This document shows, in pieces, positions 16,852 through 25,099 of a DNA stretch of 64,000 nucleotides (within the stretch, counting starts at the first letter, position 1; every line of letters starts with the position of its first letter). The notes beneath the pieces are model-generated. The model did not search any database. It saw nothing but the letters and a program-made list of their open reading frames with translations, and was not told the DNA's origin. Made by a program: the position numbers and the translations under genes. The stretch covers positions 310,001 to 374,000 of the forward strand of contig NZ_BMCU01000005.1 of NCBI RefSeq assembly GCF_014635345.1. Reading direction: 5' to 3'. Source of the stretch: Rhodococcoides trifolii (GTDB lineage Bacteria > Actinomycetota > Actinomycetes > Mycobacteriales > Mycobacteriaceae).

Positions 16852-17499
16852 ATGCTTACGACCTGTCAAGATCTACGAGTGACCCCATCGGTGCGGCCCT
16901 ACGCGGGCAGAAGTGCGGACGACAGGAGTGCCGAGCGGCGGGAGCGTCTGCTCGAGGCTGGCCTCGAACTGTTCGCCACCGTCGGCGCTGCGGGTGCAAC
17001 CATGACCGCGATCTGCGCGCACGCCAAGTTGACCGAGCGCTACTTCTACCAAAGTTTCAGCAGCAAAGAGGATTTACTGAAACAGGTCATCGCCGCGGTG
17101 TCGAGCGAAGTGCGGGTGGCGGCTCTCGACGCTCTGGCGTCCCCCGCATCGACCGTCGAGAAGCAGGTGGAGAACGCGATATCCGCCTTCGTCGGCGTCA
17201 TGACTGCCGATCGACGCAAGGGACGGGTAGCGATGATCGAGTCGTCCGCGGTCGAATCGCTCCGCGCCTACCGGCAGGAGTTGTTGCGCGACTTCGCTTC
17301 TCTCGTCGCGGAGCAAGCACACGCGTTGTACGGCGACAGGGCGTGGTCCACCCCTCGATCCGAGATCAACGCGATTCTGTTCGTCGGCGGTCTCGCCGAG
17401 CTCGTCGTGACGTGGCTGAACGGCGAGATCGACGTGACACCGACGCAGATCGTTGCTGCAGCGACGGACAATTTCGTTTCGACTGCGCGGCGACCGTGA
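16852..17499 (+). CDS. TetR-family regulator of the P450
   Basis: The protein has 215 residues with a TetR HTH near 40-88 (ATMTAICAHAKLTERYFYQSFSSKEDLL). The C-terminal domain ends with a helix-rich part containing LFVGGLAELVVTWLNGEI. It is divergent from the cytochrome P450 gene and shares the 26-bp operator with it. Its 3' end faces the SGNH hydrolase gene with only 4 bases between. Confidence 0.86.
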   Translation: MLTTCQDLRVTPSVRPYAGRSADDRSAERRERLLEAGLELFATVGAAGATMTAICAHAKLTERYFYQSFSSKEDLLKQVIAAVSSEVRVAALDALASPASTVEKQVENAISAFVGVMTADRRKGRVAMIESSAVESLRAYRQELLRDFASLVAEQAHALYGDRAWSTPRSEINAILFVGGLAELVVTWLNGEIDVTPTQIVAAATDNFVSTARRP

Positions 17500-17503
17500 C
17501 GAA

Positions 17504-18196
17504 TCAGCCGATCACCGGCAGCATCGCCTGCTCCAAAGCTGTTGCCAGCGAGGCGTATCCCGCGTCGTTCGGATGAAAGTAGTCGCCGGCCAATCGGCCG
17601 CGCCACGACCCGGGGCCGGTGACGCGCAGGTCCGCCATGACGATCCGCCCCTGCGCCGCCGCCCGCTCGATGTGACCGTTGGCTTGATCCGTCGCACGGG
17701 TGGGCTGGGGAAGCGTCGTCACGACGGCCCCGATGGGCACCCGCTCGATCAGTTCCGCGAAGTCGTGGCCGAGTTGACTGCGACGACCCCCGAACAGATC
17801 GTTGGATCCCACCATCACAGTGATCACGTCGTCGTCGCGCACACCGATGGAGTTCAGCACCGGCAACTGCTGATCGATGACGTCGCGCACCCGGGCACCG
17901 GTTGCGGACAAATTCAGAATCTGCAGGTGGTGTCCACGCGCCTGCAGCCGACGATCGACCTGGCCCACCCACCCCGCGTCGTACGACGAAGCACCGATCC
18001 CCTGCGACAGCGAATCACCCAGAACGATCCACCGCCGACCGGGCCGATTCAGGATTTCCAGATTGTGGGTGTGCCACGCATCGGCGTACGGCTCGGACTG
18101 GGCCCACACGCGGGCAACGCCCGGAACGACGAGGCCGAGGGCCCGGACTGCACGTCCGGGTCCTCGGCCCGTGCGGTTGCGATAATCGAGGTGCAC
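17504..18196 (-). CDS. SGNH/GDSL-family hydrolase
   Basis: This 230-residue predicted esterase or lipase has the catalytic Ser in block I (VLGDSLSQGIG, near 59-69), a block III Asn in VGSNDLFG, and the Asp/His pair in GDYFHPNDAGY near the C-terminus. The N-terminus is basic and weakly hydrophobic; I do not see a convincing signal peptide. A VOC gene lies 5 bases upstream on the same strand, so they may share a transcript. The natural ester is unknown. Confidence 0.84.
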   Translation of the reverse strand: MHLDYRNRTGRGPGRAVRALGLVVPGVARVWAQSEPYADAWHTHNLEILNRPGRRWIVLGDSLSQGIGASSYDAGWVGQVDRRLQARGHHLQILNLSATGARVRDVIDQQLPVLNSIGVRDDDVITVMVGSNDLFGGRRSQLGHDFAELIERVPIGAVVTTLPQPTRATDQANGHIERAAAQGRIVMADLRVTGPGSWRGRLAGDYFHPNDAGYASLATALEQAMLPVIG

Positions 18197-18201
18197 CAGG
18201 C

Positions 18202-18558
18202 TCAGGCCGGCGGGCCGTAGAACTGCAGATCGTTGCCGTCAGGATCCGCGAAGGGCGCAATACGGCCCCAGGGGTGGTCGCTGATGCCACCGGGGAAGTC
18301 CACCCCTGCGTCGCGCAACCGAGACACCTCGTCGTCGATGGACCCGTCCGGTTCGAACGTGATGACCGCACCGCCGGCGTCACCGCGAGACGAGGTCGCC
18401 TCGCGGGCGTTGAGTCCGATCGTCAGGCCACCGGCATCGATCTCCGACCAGTCGTCGCCGGTCGACTTCACGGACAGGTCGAGCGTGTCGCGGTAGAACG
18501 CGATCGCCCGGTCCATATCGGTCACCGGCACCCAAACAGTTGCCACTCCTGAAGCCAT
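18202..18558 (-). CDS. VOC-family protein (glyoxalase/bleomycin-resistance fold)
   Basis: The 118 residues form a single vicinal-oxygen-chelate domain: VTDMDRAIAFYRDTLDL at the start and the closing ISDHPWGRIAPFADPDGNDLQFY. Such proteins act as lyases, dioxygenases or sequestering proteins, and none of these can be chosen here. It is followed within 5 bases by the SGNH hydrolase. Confidence 0.8.
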   Translation of the reverse strand: MASGVATVWVPVTDMDRAIAFYRDTLDLSVKSTGDDWSEIDAGGLTIGLNAREATSSRGDAGGAVITFEPDGSIDDEVSRLRDAGVDFPGGISDHPWGRIAPFADPDGNDLQFYGPPA

Positions 18559-18579
18559 GTCGCCATCCCTCTCGAGTTA

Positions 18580-18597
18580 CGAGTGCATATGCGCTCG
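18580..18597. promoter_or_regulatory. 18-bp palindrome upstream of the VOC gene
   Basis: CGAGTGCATATGCGCTCG is a palindrome with one mismatched pair, 21 bases upstream of the VOC start. It could be an operator for an unlinked regulator, as no regulator gene adjoins it. Low certainty. Confidence 0.35.
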
Positions 18598-18645
18598 CTT
18601 CGGTGTACCCGCGAACGATCGCGCGTAACACTCGCGCTCGTGCGG

Positions 18646-19191
18646 TCAGCTGACGCGGTACCGCGTAAGAGTTGCGCCGGACGGGAAGGCGCGAGATTCG
18701 AGGAGTGTCAACGCTTGTGGCGGAGTGCCGTCGAACAAGCGCTGCCCGCTTCCACGCGCGTACGGATAGGTGAACAGTCGGTACTCGTCCACCAGTCCGG
18801 CACCGATCAGATCGCGACAGAGCCCGATGCTTCCCGTGCACACGATGTCTGAACCCGCCGCACTCTTGATCTGCGCAATGTCCTCGGTGAGGTCGCCGGA
18901 CAACACCGTCGTGTTGTCCCATCGTGGATTGTCGAGAGTCGACGACACTACGTATTTCGCCACCCGATCGAGGTGATCGGTCACCCCTGTCGTGTCGTCG
19001 GTCAAGGCTCCCCAGTAGTCGCGCATTGCTTCGAAAGTCATACGCCCCACGAGAAAACCGTCGGATGCGTCTCGGAACGCGGCAAGCGCGGAGTCGAGTT
19101 CGGGGTCCCCACCGGCCCTCTGGAACCAGTCGTCCGTGGCCTCGATGACACCGTCGACAGTGATGTTCTGAGTGATCACCAGATCGCGCAT
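18646..19191 (-). CDS. Dihydrofolate reductase-family protein (RibD C-terminal fold)
   Basis: The 181 residues match the stand-alone RibD-C/DHFR-like group, usually annotated as deaminase-reductases of unknown substrate. Visible marks are ITQNITVDGVIEATDDW at the start, GFLVGRMTFEAMRDYW, and VCTGSIGLCRDLIGAGLVDEYRLFTYP. I start at ATG 19191; the much longer upstream reading runs antisense through the beta-glucosidase gene and is rejected. It is divergent from the beta-glucosidase. Confidence 0.82.
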   Translation of the reverse strand: MRDLVITQNITVDGVIEATDDWFQRAGGDPELDSALAAFRDASDGFLVGRMTFEAMRDYWGALTDDTTGVTDHLDRVAKYVVSSTLDNPRWDNTTVLSGDLTEDIAQIKSAAGSDIVCTGSIGLCRDLIGAGLVDEYRLFTYPYARGSGQRLFDGTPPQALTLLESRAFPSGATLTRYRVS

Positions 19192-19273
19192 GGCCACATG
19201 ATGCTTGACAGCCGCTGGGTTGCCAAGAGTCCGGACGTCACGTCGAATACTTACCACCTGGTAGATTTTGCTC

Positions 19274-21466
19274 ATGGGACTCGACAACACACAGAAGGCG
19301 TCGCTGATGTCGGGCGGCGACTTCTGGCATTCGCAGGCCACCTCGGACCTCCCCGCCATCATGCTGACGGACGGCCCACACGGCATCCGCAAGCAAGCCG
19401 AGGGTGCGGACGCACTGGGTCTGGGCGACAGCGTTCCCGCCACTTGCTTCCCCCCGGCCGTCGCATTGGGGTCGTCCTGGGACGTCGAACTGGCGGAACG
19501 AGTCGGTACGGCACTCGGCGCCGAGGCACGGGCAGCGCAGGTGTCCGTGCTTCTCGGCCCGGGGGTCAACATCAAACGATCTCCGTTGTGCGGGCGCAAC
19601 TTCGAGTACTTCTCGGAGGACCCCGTCGTGTCCGGTCACCTGGGTGCGGCATGGGTGACGGGCGTGCAGAGCCACGGAGTGGGGACGTCGGTCAAGCATT
19701 TCGCGGCGAACAACCAGGAGACCGACCGACTCCGTGTCAGCGCCGACGTCGACGAACGCACACTCCGCGAGATCTATCTCCCCGCCTTCGAGCACATCGT
19801 CCGCCACGCGAACCCGACCACGATCATGTGCTCCTACAACAAGATCAACGGTGTCTACGCCAGCGAGAACCGGTGGCTCCTCACCGAGCTGCTTCGCGAC
19901 GAATGGGGATTCGACGGACTCGTCGTCTCCGACTGGGGCGCGGTCAACGACCGGGTGTCCGCGTTGATCGCCGGCCTCGACCTCGAAATGCCGCCCACCG
20001 GAGCCGATTCCGCGATTCTGGAAGCCCTGGACTCCGGCGGCCTTCACACCGCCACCCTCGACCGTGCCGTGGATCGGGTCGTCGCGCTCGTGGAACGCAC
20101 ACGTCCGTTGTCCGACAACGGCATCGACATCGACATCGAGCCGGTCGACGTCGACGCACATCACGATCTGGCGCGCGAGGCCGCCGCCGCGAGCGCCGTG
20201 TTGCTGAAGAACGACGATGCGGTCCTCCCCCTCGCGGACACCTCGTCGATCGCGGTCATCGGCGAATTCGCCCGAACACCGCGCTATCAGGGCGCCGGCA
20301 GCTCTCAGGTGGTCCCCACCCGCCTCGACGCCGCACTCGACGCGATCACCGCCATCGCCCCGAGGGTGACGTTCTCCCCCGGCTTCACGCTCGACTCCGT
20401 TCCGAACCCGTCACTGGTTTCCGACGCCGTGTCCGCCGCAGCCGACGCCGAAGTCGCGGTCCTGTTCCTCGGCCTCCCCGCCGAGGCGGAGTCCGAGGGG
20501 TACGACCGACCCGACATCGACCTTCCCGCAGACCAACTCGCCATTCTGTCGGCCGTTCACGATGTAAATCCGAACGTGGTGGTGGTGCTGTCGAACGGCG
20601 GTGTCGTCGGCGTCGCCGGATGGCAGGACCAGGCGACCGCAATTCTCGAAGGCTGGCTGCTCGGACAGGCCGGAGGTCGGGCAACCGCAGAGATCCTGTT
20701 CGGTCTGACGAACCCGTCCGGCCGATTGACCGAGACCATCCCACTCACGCTGCAGGACAACCCGTCACACCTGTTCTTCCCCGGAGCCGACCAACACGTG
20801 CGATACGGCGAAGGCATCTATGTGGGATACCGCTACTACGACACGCTCGACCGACCCGTCGCCTACCCGTTCGGATTCGGACTGTCGTACACCACCTTCG
20901 CCGTGGCAGACCTCGAGGTGCAGAGCAGCGGAATCAATCGCGTCGACGTCACCGCCGCGGTGACGAACACCGGGACCCGCGCCGGAAGCGAAGTGGTGCA
21001 GGTGTACGTGCGAGACACCCACAGCAGGGTCGACCGACCCGCCCGCGAACTCCGCGCGTTCGACAAGGTTCACCTCGAACCCGGTGAATCGACCACCGTG
21101 ACGCTGACGTTGGACGAGAACGCCTTCCGCTACTGGTCGCCCGGACACCACCGCTGGGCAGTCGACCCCGGCGACGTGGAGATCGAGGTCACGATCGGAT
21201 CGTCCGACGCGCGACTGCGTGCAACGACCTCACTCGACGGCGACGGTGTCGTCGATCCGTTGACCGCAATGTCCACGCTGGACGAATGGTTCGCCCATCC
21301 CGTCGGCTCGGAGGTGCTCGCGAAGGTATTGTCCGACAGTGGCGCTCGACTCGACGATCAGATGCGTCGGCTCATCGGAAGCATGCCGATCGTCAAACTG
21401 GCGTCGTTCGGCATGGGATTGTCGAAAGACACGCTGTCCGAGATGCTCTCGGCCGTGGCGACCTGA
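19274..21466 (+). CDS. Beta-glucosidase, glycoside hydrolase family 3
   Basis: This 730-residue GH3 enzyme has an N-terminal TIM-barrel with the nucleophile Asp220 in GLVVSDWGA and substrate-binding KHFAANNQE. It continues with the alpha/beta sandwich domain (AAASAVLLKNDDAVLPL onward) and a fibronectin III-like domain near 555-625 (EVVQVYVRDTHSRVDRPARELRAFDKV). About 90 further residues follow. There is no signal peptide, so it should act on imported oligoglucosides or glycosides in the cytosol. A TetR gene follows after 3 bases, forming an operon. Confidence 0.88.
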   Translation: MGLDNTQKASLMSGGDFWHSQATSDLPAIMLTDGPHGIRKQAEGADALGLGDSVPATCFPPAVALGSSWDVELAERVGTALGAEARAAQVSVLLGPGVNIKRSPLCGRNFEYFSEDPVVSGHLGAAWVTGVQSHGVGTSVKHFAANNQETDRLRVSADVDERTLREIYLPAFEHIVRHANPTTIMCSYNKINGVYASENRWLLTELLRDEWGFDGLVVSDWGAVNDRVSALIAGLDLEMPPTGADSAILEALDSGGLHTATLDRAVDRVVALVERTRPLSDNGIDIDIEPVDVDAHHDLAREAAAASAVLLKNDDAVLPLADTSSIAVIGEFARTPRYQGAGSSQVVPTRLDAALDAITAIAPRVTFSPGFTLDSVPNPSLVSDAVSAAADAEVAVLFLGLPAEAESEGYDRPDIDLPADQLAILSAVHDVNPNVVVVLSNGGVVGVAGWQDQATAILEGWLLGQAGGRATAEILFGLTNPSGRLTETIPLTLQDNPSHLFFPGADQHVRYGEGIYVGYRYYDTLDRPVAYPFGFGLSYTTFAVADLEVQSSGINRVDVTAAVTNTGTRAGSEVVQVYVRDTHSRVDRPARELRAFDKVHLEPGESTTVTLTLDENAFRYWSPGHHRWAVDPGDVEIEVTIGSSDARLRATTSLDGDGVVDPLTAMSTLDEWFAHPVGSEVLAKVLSDSGARLDDQMRRLIGSMPIVKLASFGMGLSKDTLSEMLSAVAT

Positions 21467-21469
21467 CAC

Positions 21470-22051
21470 GTGACGCACGGTTACGCGCCCGGGCGCAGCA
21501 CACGCACACGCATCCTGGACGTCGCCCGGACCGTGTTCGTCGAGAACGGATTTCGTTCGTCGTCCCTTCGAGACATCGCCGCGAAGGCCGGCATCTCGCA
21601 CCCCGGTCTGCTACACCACTTCCCGACGAAGCAGGATCTGCTGATCGAAATTCTGCGCCGACGTGACGCCGACGACGCGGCAGCAGTCGAGGAGGACGTC
21701 GCGGGTGGAGTCGACGCGGTCGAGGCACTTCTCGGTGTCGTTCGCCGAAACACGCAGCGGCCGGGGATGGTCGAGTTGTTTGCCGTGTTGTCCACCGAGG
21801 CAGTCGATCCCACACACCCAGCGCACGAGTACTTCACCGAAAGGTACCGGCACACCATCGAGACGTTGCGAGCGTACTTCGACGAGTCCCGCTCCTTGCG
21901 CACGTCGATCACACCGATCGACGCGGCACGAACCACGGTGGCGATGATGGACGGGCTGCAGATCCAGTGGTTGATGGACCGTGACGACCGCATCGACATG
22001 GAGGCAACGATGCGCAGGTACATCCGGTCCCTGACCGAGTCGAGCCTCTGA
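21470..22051 (+). CDS. TetR-family regulator of the beta-glucosidase operon
   Basis: The protein has 193 residues, starting with GTG three bases after the glucosidase stop, so translation is probably coupled. The HTH lies near 12-58 (SSLRDIAAKAGISHPGLLHHFPTKQDLL). The C-terminal domain contains ELFAVLSTEAVDPTHPAHEYF, typical of TetR regulators beside glycosidases in actinobacteria. It likely represses the operon in the absence of a glycoside. Confidence 0.84.
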   Translation: MTHGYAPGRSTRTRILDVARTVFVENGFRSSSLRDIAAKAGISHPGLLHHFPTKQDLLIEILRRRDADDAAAVEEDVAGGVDAVEALLGVVRRNTQRPGMVELFAVLSTEAVDPTHPAHEYFTERYRHTIETLRAYFDESRSLRTSITPIDAARTTVAMMDGLQIQWLMDRDDRIDMEATMRRYIRSLTESSL

Positions 22052-22061
22052 GGATGACGAA

Positions 22062-22199
22062 CTACCCACGATTCTCGGTTCCGGCGAATGCGCGTCGGTA
22101 CGCGGTCGGGTTCGTACCCACCTGACGCGCGAAATGTTTGCGCAGGTTCGCGGCGGTTCCCATTCCTGTTCGCTCGGCGACGATATCGAGCTGACAGTC
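22062..22199 (-). pseudogene. C-terminal remnant of an AraC/GlxA-family regulator
   Basis: On the minus strand the sequence encodes GMGTAANLRKHFARQVG followed by TNPTAYRRAFAG and a stop at 22062. This is the second HTH of an AraC-family protein. The reading stays plausible upstream to about 22199 (CQLDIVAER) and then loses similarity; no first HTH, effector domain or start codon is present. It is a degraded fragment between the TetR gene and the acetyltransferase gene. Confidence 0.78.
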
Positions 22200-22237
22200 G
22201 ATACAGCACCGGGCGGGTCGGTCGGTCCCGACTCCGG

Positions 22238-22888
22238 TTACTCGGGCACGGGCTCAGCGCCGGCGATCGCCGCAAGATCGGCCACCGATCCATCCGAGAT
22301 CGTGCGAACGTGCGCAGTGATCAGTTCGAGCGGCCAATCCCACCAGGCAATGTCGAGAAGCGTCCGGACGTCGTCTTCGGCGAAGCGCTCACGGATGACC
22401 CGCGCCGGATTCCCGCCGACGACCGTGTAGTCGGGAACGTCTCGCGTGACAACAGATTCCGTGGAGATGATCGCTCCGTGGCCGATCTGTACCCCTGGCA
22501 TGATCGTGACGTTTCCACCGATCCAGACATCGTTGCCCACGACTGTGTCACCTCGTACAGGCAGACCTGATACCAAGTCGACGTGGTCGGCCCACGCACC
22601 GCCCATGATGGGGAACGGATACGTCGACACACCGTTCATACGGTGGTTCGCTCCGTTCATGACGAACGTGACTCCCGTTGCCAGAGCACAGAACTTTCCG
22701 ATGACCAAGCGATCCGGTCCGTAGTGATGCAACACATTTCGCGATTCGAACAGGTCGGCGTGATCCGGGTCGTCGTAGTACGTGTAGTCACCGATGTCGA
22801 TCAGCGGGTTCGACACCAGCGGTTTCAACAGCACCACCCGAGACTGTCCAGGAACCGGATGTAGAGTCGATGCGTCGGGTGCTGTCAT
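22238..22888 (-). CDS. CatB-related O-acetyltransferase (xenobiotic acetyltransferase family)
   Basis: This 216-residue left-handed beta-helix acetyltransferase moves acetyl from acetyl-CoA to a hydroxyl group. The likely catalytic His is in MNGANHRMNG. Hexapeptide repeats are visible through VVGNDVWIGGNVTIMPG and IGHGAIISTESVVTRDVPDYTVVGGNPARVI. Relatives include Vat and CatB antibiotic acetyltransferases, but many acetylate sugars or unknown metabolites, so resistance is not shown. ATG 22888 is preferred to a GTG seven codons upstream. Confidence 0.84.
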   Translation of the reverse strand: MTAPDASTLHPVPGQSRVVLLKPLVSNPLIDIGDYTYYDDPDHADLFESRNVLHHYGPDRLVIGKFCALATGVTFVMNGANHRMNGVSTYPFPIMGGAWADHVDLVSGLPVRGDTVVGNDVWIGGNVTIMPGVQIGHGAIISTESVVTRDVPDYTVVGGNPARVIRERFAEDDVRTLLDIAWWDWPLELITAHVRTISDGSVADLAAIAGAEPVPE

Positions 22889-23020
22889 CGATCGAGGGTA
22901 ACAACGCACGTCCGAGGTGACGGCAGCAATCCGGCGCCTGATCCGTTGTCACCCACGGCAGCCGGAACCCGGACCTGCACCCGAAGGTTTCGAACCTCGG
23001 CCCACGGGTTAACTCTGAAT

Positions 23021-23266
23021 GTGCGACTTCTCTTCGAAGGTGGCGCGTTCGACCGGCGTGTCCTCGATGTGCCTGACGACGACGTCGACAAGAGCACAGA
23101 CATTTGGAAATGCTCGCCGCGATACGACAGCCGGCCTCCTCGCGGACACGCGCAATGCATTTATGCCGACACCGGCCGAGTCCTCGACATCGACGGTGCT
23201 CTCGTGCGTGTGTTCCACCACTGGGCGGACTGGGAGTCGTTCGACACCGAGTCGACGTGGCGGTAG
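23021..23266 (+). CDS. Small conserved-type protein of unknown function
   Basis: This GTG-started reading frame of 81 residues begins VRLLFEGGAFDRRVLDV and ends FHHWADWESFDTESTWR. It is acidic, has evenly spread hydrophobic residues and looks like a folded soluble protein, resembling small actinobacterial proteins that start V-R-L-x-F-x-G-G. I see no membrane segment and no clear ribosome site. The function is not known. It stands alone between two divergent transcription units. Confidence 0.5.
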   Translation: MRLLFEGGAFDRRVLDVPDDDVDKSTDIWKCSPRYDSRPPRGHAQCIYADTGRVLDIDGALVRVFHHWADWESFDTESTWR

Positions 23267-23327
23267 GTCGCCGGTACGACGCTAATTCGCCTCGACGTCG
23301 AGGTTGTCTGCATACGCGTTTTAGCAT

Positions 23328-23389
23328 CACCTTGAAGTTACTTCATGGTGGAGCTATCTTGGTTCGAGTGATCGATGATCGATCACTCG
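23328..23389 (+). promoter_or_regulatory. Promoter and double palindrome of FAD monooxygenase/MarR operon
   Basis: A -35-like TTGAAG (23332-23337) and a -10-like TATCTT (23355-23360) are 17 bases apart. The -35 lies inside a 23-bp palindrome (23328-23350, arms CACCTTGAAGT and ACTTCATGGTG, one mismatch). Just after the -10 lies a perfect 25-bp palindrome (23365-23389) with arms CGAGTGATCGAT and ATCGATCACTCG around one G. The MarR encoded downstream could bind one or both. Confidence 0.68.
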
Positions 23390-23405
23390 ACGAAAGGCTC
23401 CCCTC

Positions 23406-24629
23406 GTGACAAACCCCTCCCACGGCCGGACTCGCGTTCTCGTCACCGGCGGAAGCATCGCCGGCCCGACGCTCGCGTGGGGCCTGAGCAAGGCCGGCTT
23501 CGACGTCACCCTGCTCGAGCGCTCGGACAAGCCACGCGAGACCGGACAGAACATCGACATTCGCGGTCTCGGACGTGAAGTGTTGTTTCGCATGGGTATT
23601 CAAGAGACCATCATGCAGAATCTGACGGGCGAGGAGGGCACCCGCTTCGTCGACGAGCAGGGCACGCCCTACGCAGTGTTCCCCCGCGAGGAGGGACAGG
23701 ACGGGCCGACCGCAGAAATCGAGATCCTGCGCGGCAGGCTGGCACAGATCTTGGTCGACGTGGTCCCCGACGATGTCGACCTGCGCTTCGGCGACTTCGT
23801 CACGGCCGTCCGCCAGGACGACACCGGAGTCGACGTCACCTTCGACGGTGGCACCGACGAACGATTCGACCTCCTGCTCGTCGCGGAGGGCCGCAGCTCC
23901 CGCACCCGGCGGTTGGTCTTCGCCGAGGAGACCACGCTGCGCGACTTCGGAGTGAGCATCACCTACGGCACGCTCGACCGCCATCCCGACGACGTCGACA
24001 CCTGGGACTGGTACACCGGCACCCGTGGACGTGTCGTCTCGCTGCGCCCCGACAACGAGGGGACCATCCGAGCGAGCATGTCGTTCGAATCAGAACCGTT
24101 CGGGTTCGAAACCCTGCCGGTTGCTGTGCAGCTACAGATTCTCGGTGAGCGGTTCCGCGGCGCGGGGTGGAAGGCAGAACGCGTGCTGGAGGGCTTCACC
24201 GCCCGGCCGGACGAGTTCTACACCCAGCGCATGGAGCAGGTCATCGTGTCCACCTTCGGCAAAGGGCGCGTCGCCCTCGTCGGCGATGCAGCCTGGGGCT
24301 CCGGCCCCACCGGAATGGGAACGACGCTCGCGCTGGTCGGCGCGCACATCCTCACGGGGGAACTGTCCGCGCACCCCGGCCGGCCCGACGTCGCCTTCGC
24401 TCGATACGAGCAACTGATGCGTGGCTACGCCGACAGCGCGCAGGGACTGCCCCGCGGCGGCGCTCGGCTGATGCATCCCTCGACGTCGCTGGGCGTCAAG
24501 GCTCTTCGGGGTGCCACTCGCGTGGCCGCATCCGCCCCGGTGCGACGCTTCTTTCAAAACAACTTGCTCACAAGTGAAAAGCACGTGCCGAAGCTGCCGG
24601 AGTATCCACTCCTGCGGGCCGGCGTCTGA
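23406..24629 (+). CDS. FAD-dependent monooxygenase
   Basis: This 407-residue flavoprotein hydroxylase has the FAD motif VTGGSIAGPTLAWGLSKAG at the N-terminus. A DG-like motif is present (LLLVAEGRSSRTR), as is the second FAD motif VALVGDAAWGSGPTGMGTTLA near 290. It resembles the class A monooxygenases that include tetracycline-modifying TetX and aromatic hydroxylases; the substrate is unknown. The start is GTG at 23406 with GAAAGG upstream. A MarR gene follows after 12 bases, suggesting induction by a small aromatic or antibiotic-like ligand. Confidence 0.85.
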   Translation: MTNPSHGRTRVLVTGGSIAGPTLAWGLSKAGFDVTLLERSDKPRETGQNIDIRGLGREVLFRMGIQETIMQNLTGEEGTRFVDEQGTPYAVFPREEGQDGPTAEIEILRGRLAQILVDVVPDDVDLRFGDFVTAVRQDDTGVDVTFDGGTDERFDLLLVAEGRSSRTRRLVFAEETTLRDFGVSITYGTLDRHPDDVDTWDWYTGTRGRVVSLRPDNEGTIRASMSFESEPFGFETLPVAVQLQILGERFRGAGWKAERVLEGFTARPDEFYTQRMEQVIVSTFGKGRVALVGDAAWGSGPTGMGTTLALVGAHILTGELSAHPGRPDVAFARYEQLMRGYADSAQGLPRGGARLMHPSTSLGVKALRGATRVAASAPVRRFFQNNLLTSEKHVPKLPEYPLLRAGV

Positions 24630-24641
24630 AAGAATCGACTG

Positions 24642-25094
24642 ATGTCCACACCGAGAACCGAAGCGCTCGAAGCTCTTCGGCATTACGCGGCGCGCTATCA
24701 CGAGTCCACCCGTCAACTCGCCCGATGGATGAACCTACCGACGACCGATGGAACAGCACTGGGGGAGATCCTGTGGGCGGAGGGCGAGGGCGCTCCGCTC
24801 TCACCGGCCGTCCTCTCGTCGCGGATCGGGTTGACCTCCGGCGCGACGAACGCCGTGATCAACCGTCTCGAAGAACAGGACCTCGTGATTCGCAGCCGTG
24901 AAAGCAGTGACCGGCGCATCGTGACGCTACGCGCCACCGAACTGGCGAACGCGCGCATGGAACCGTTCATCCGACGATCGGCGGACCACCTCGAGGCTGC
25001 ACTCGACGACTACGACGACCGGACGCTGACCGTCGTTCGTGAATTTCTCGTTCGACTGGCGGCCGTACTCCCCCGAGCCGACGAGAGAAGCTGA
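24642..25094 (+). CDS. MarR-family regulator
   Basis: The protein has 150 residues with a winged HTH at about 50-110: LSSRIGLTSGATNAVINRLEEQDLVIRSRESSDRRIVTLRAT. This pattern, including the Asp-Arg-Arg wing, is typical of MarR. It is co-transcribed with the FAD monooxygenase and probably autoregulates through the palindromes before that gene. It ends 5 bases from the convergent LysR gene. Confidence 0.86.
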   Translation: MSTPRTEALEALRHYAARYHESTRQLARWMNLPTTDGTALGEILWAEGEGAPLSPAVLSSRIGLTSGATNAVINRLEEQDLVIRSRESSDRRIVTLRATELANARMEPFIRRSADHLEAALDDYDDRTLTVVREFLVRLAAVLPRADERS

Positions 25095-25099
25095 GAACG

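Noticed and set aside
18973-21087. Long plus-strand open frame (704 codons) overlapping the beta-glucosidase
   Set aside because: It is a shadow frame: Arg/Pro/Gly-rich with no family motifs, while the overlapping frame has a full GH3 protein.
22238-22888. Chloramphenicol or streptogramin acetyltransferase resistance call
   Set aside because: The family is right but includes many sugar and metabolite acetyltransferases; nothing nearby supports a resistance locus.
22981-23010. tRNA-like T-arm (GGTTTCGAACC with flanking stem)
   Set aside because: No acceptor, D or anticodon stems can be folded around it. The stem CCGAAGGTT/AACCTCGG is just a local hairpin.
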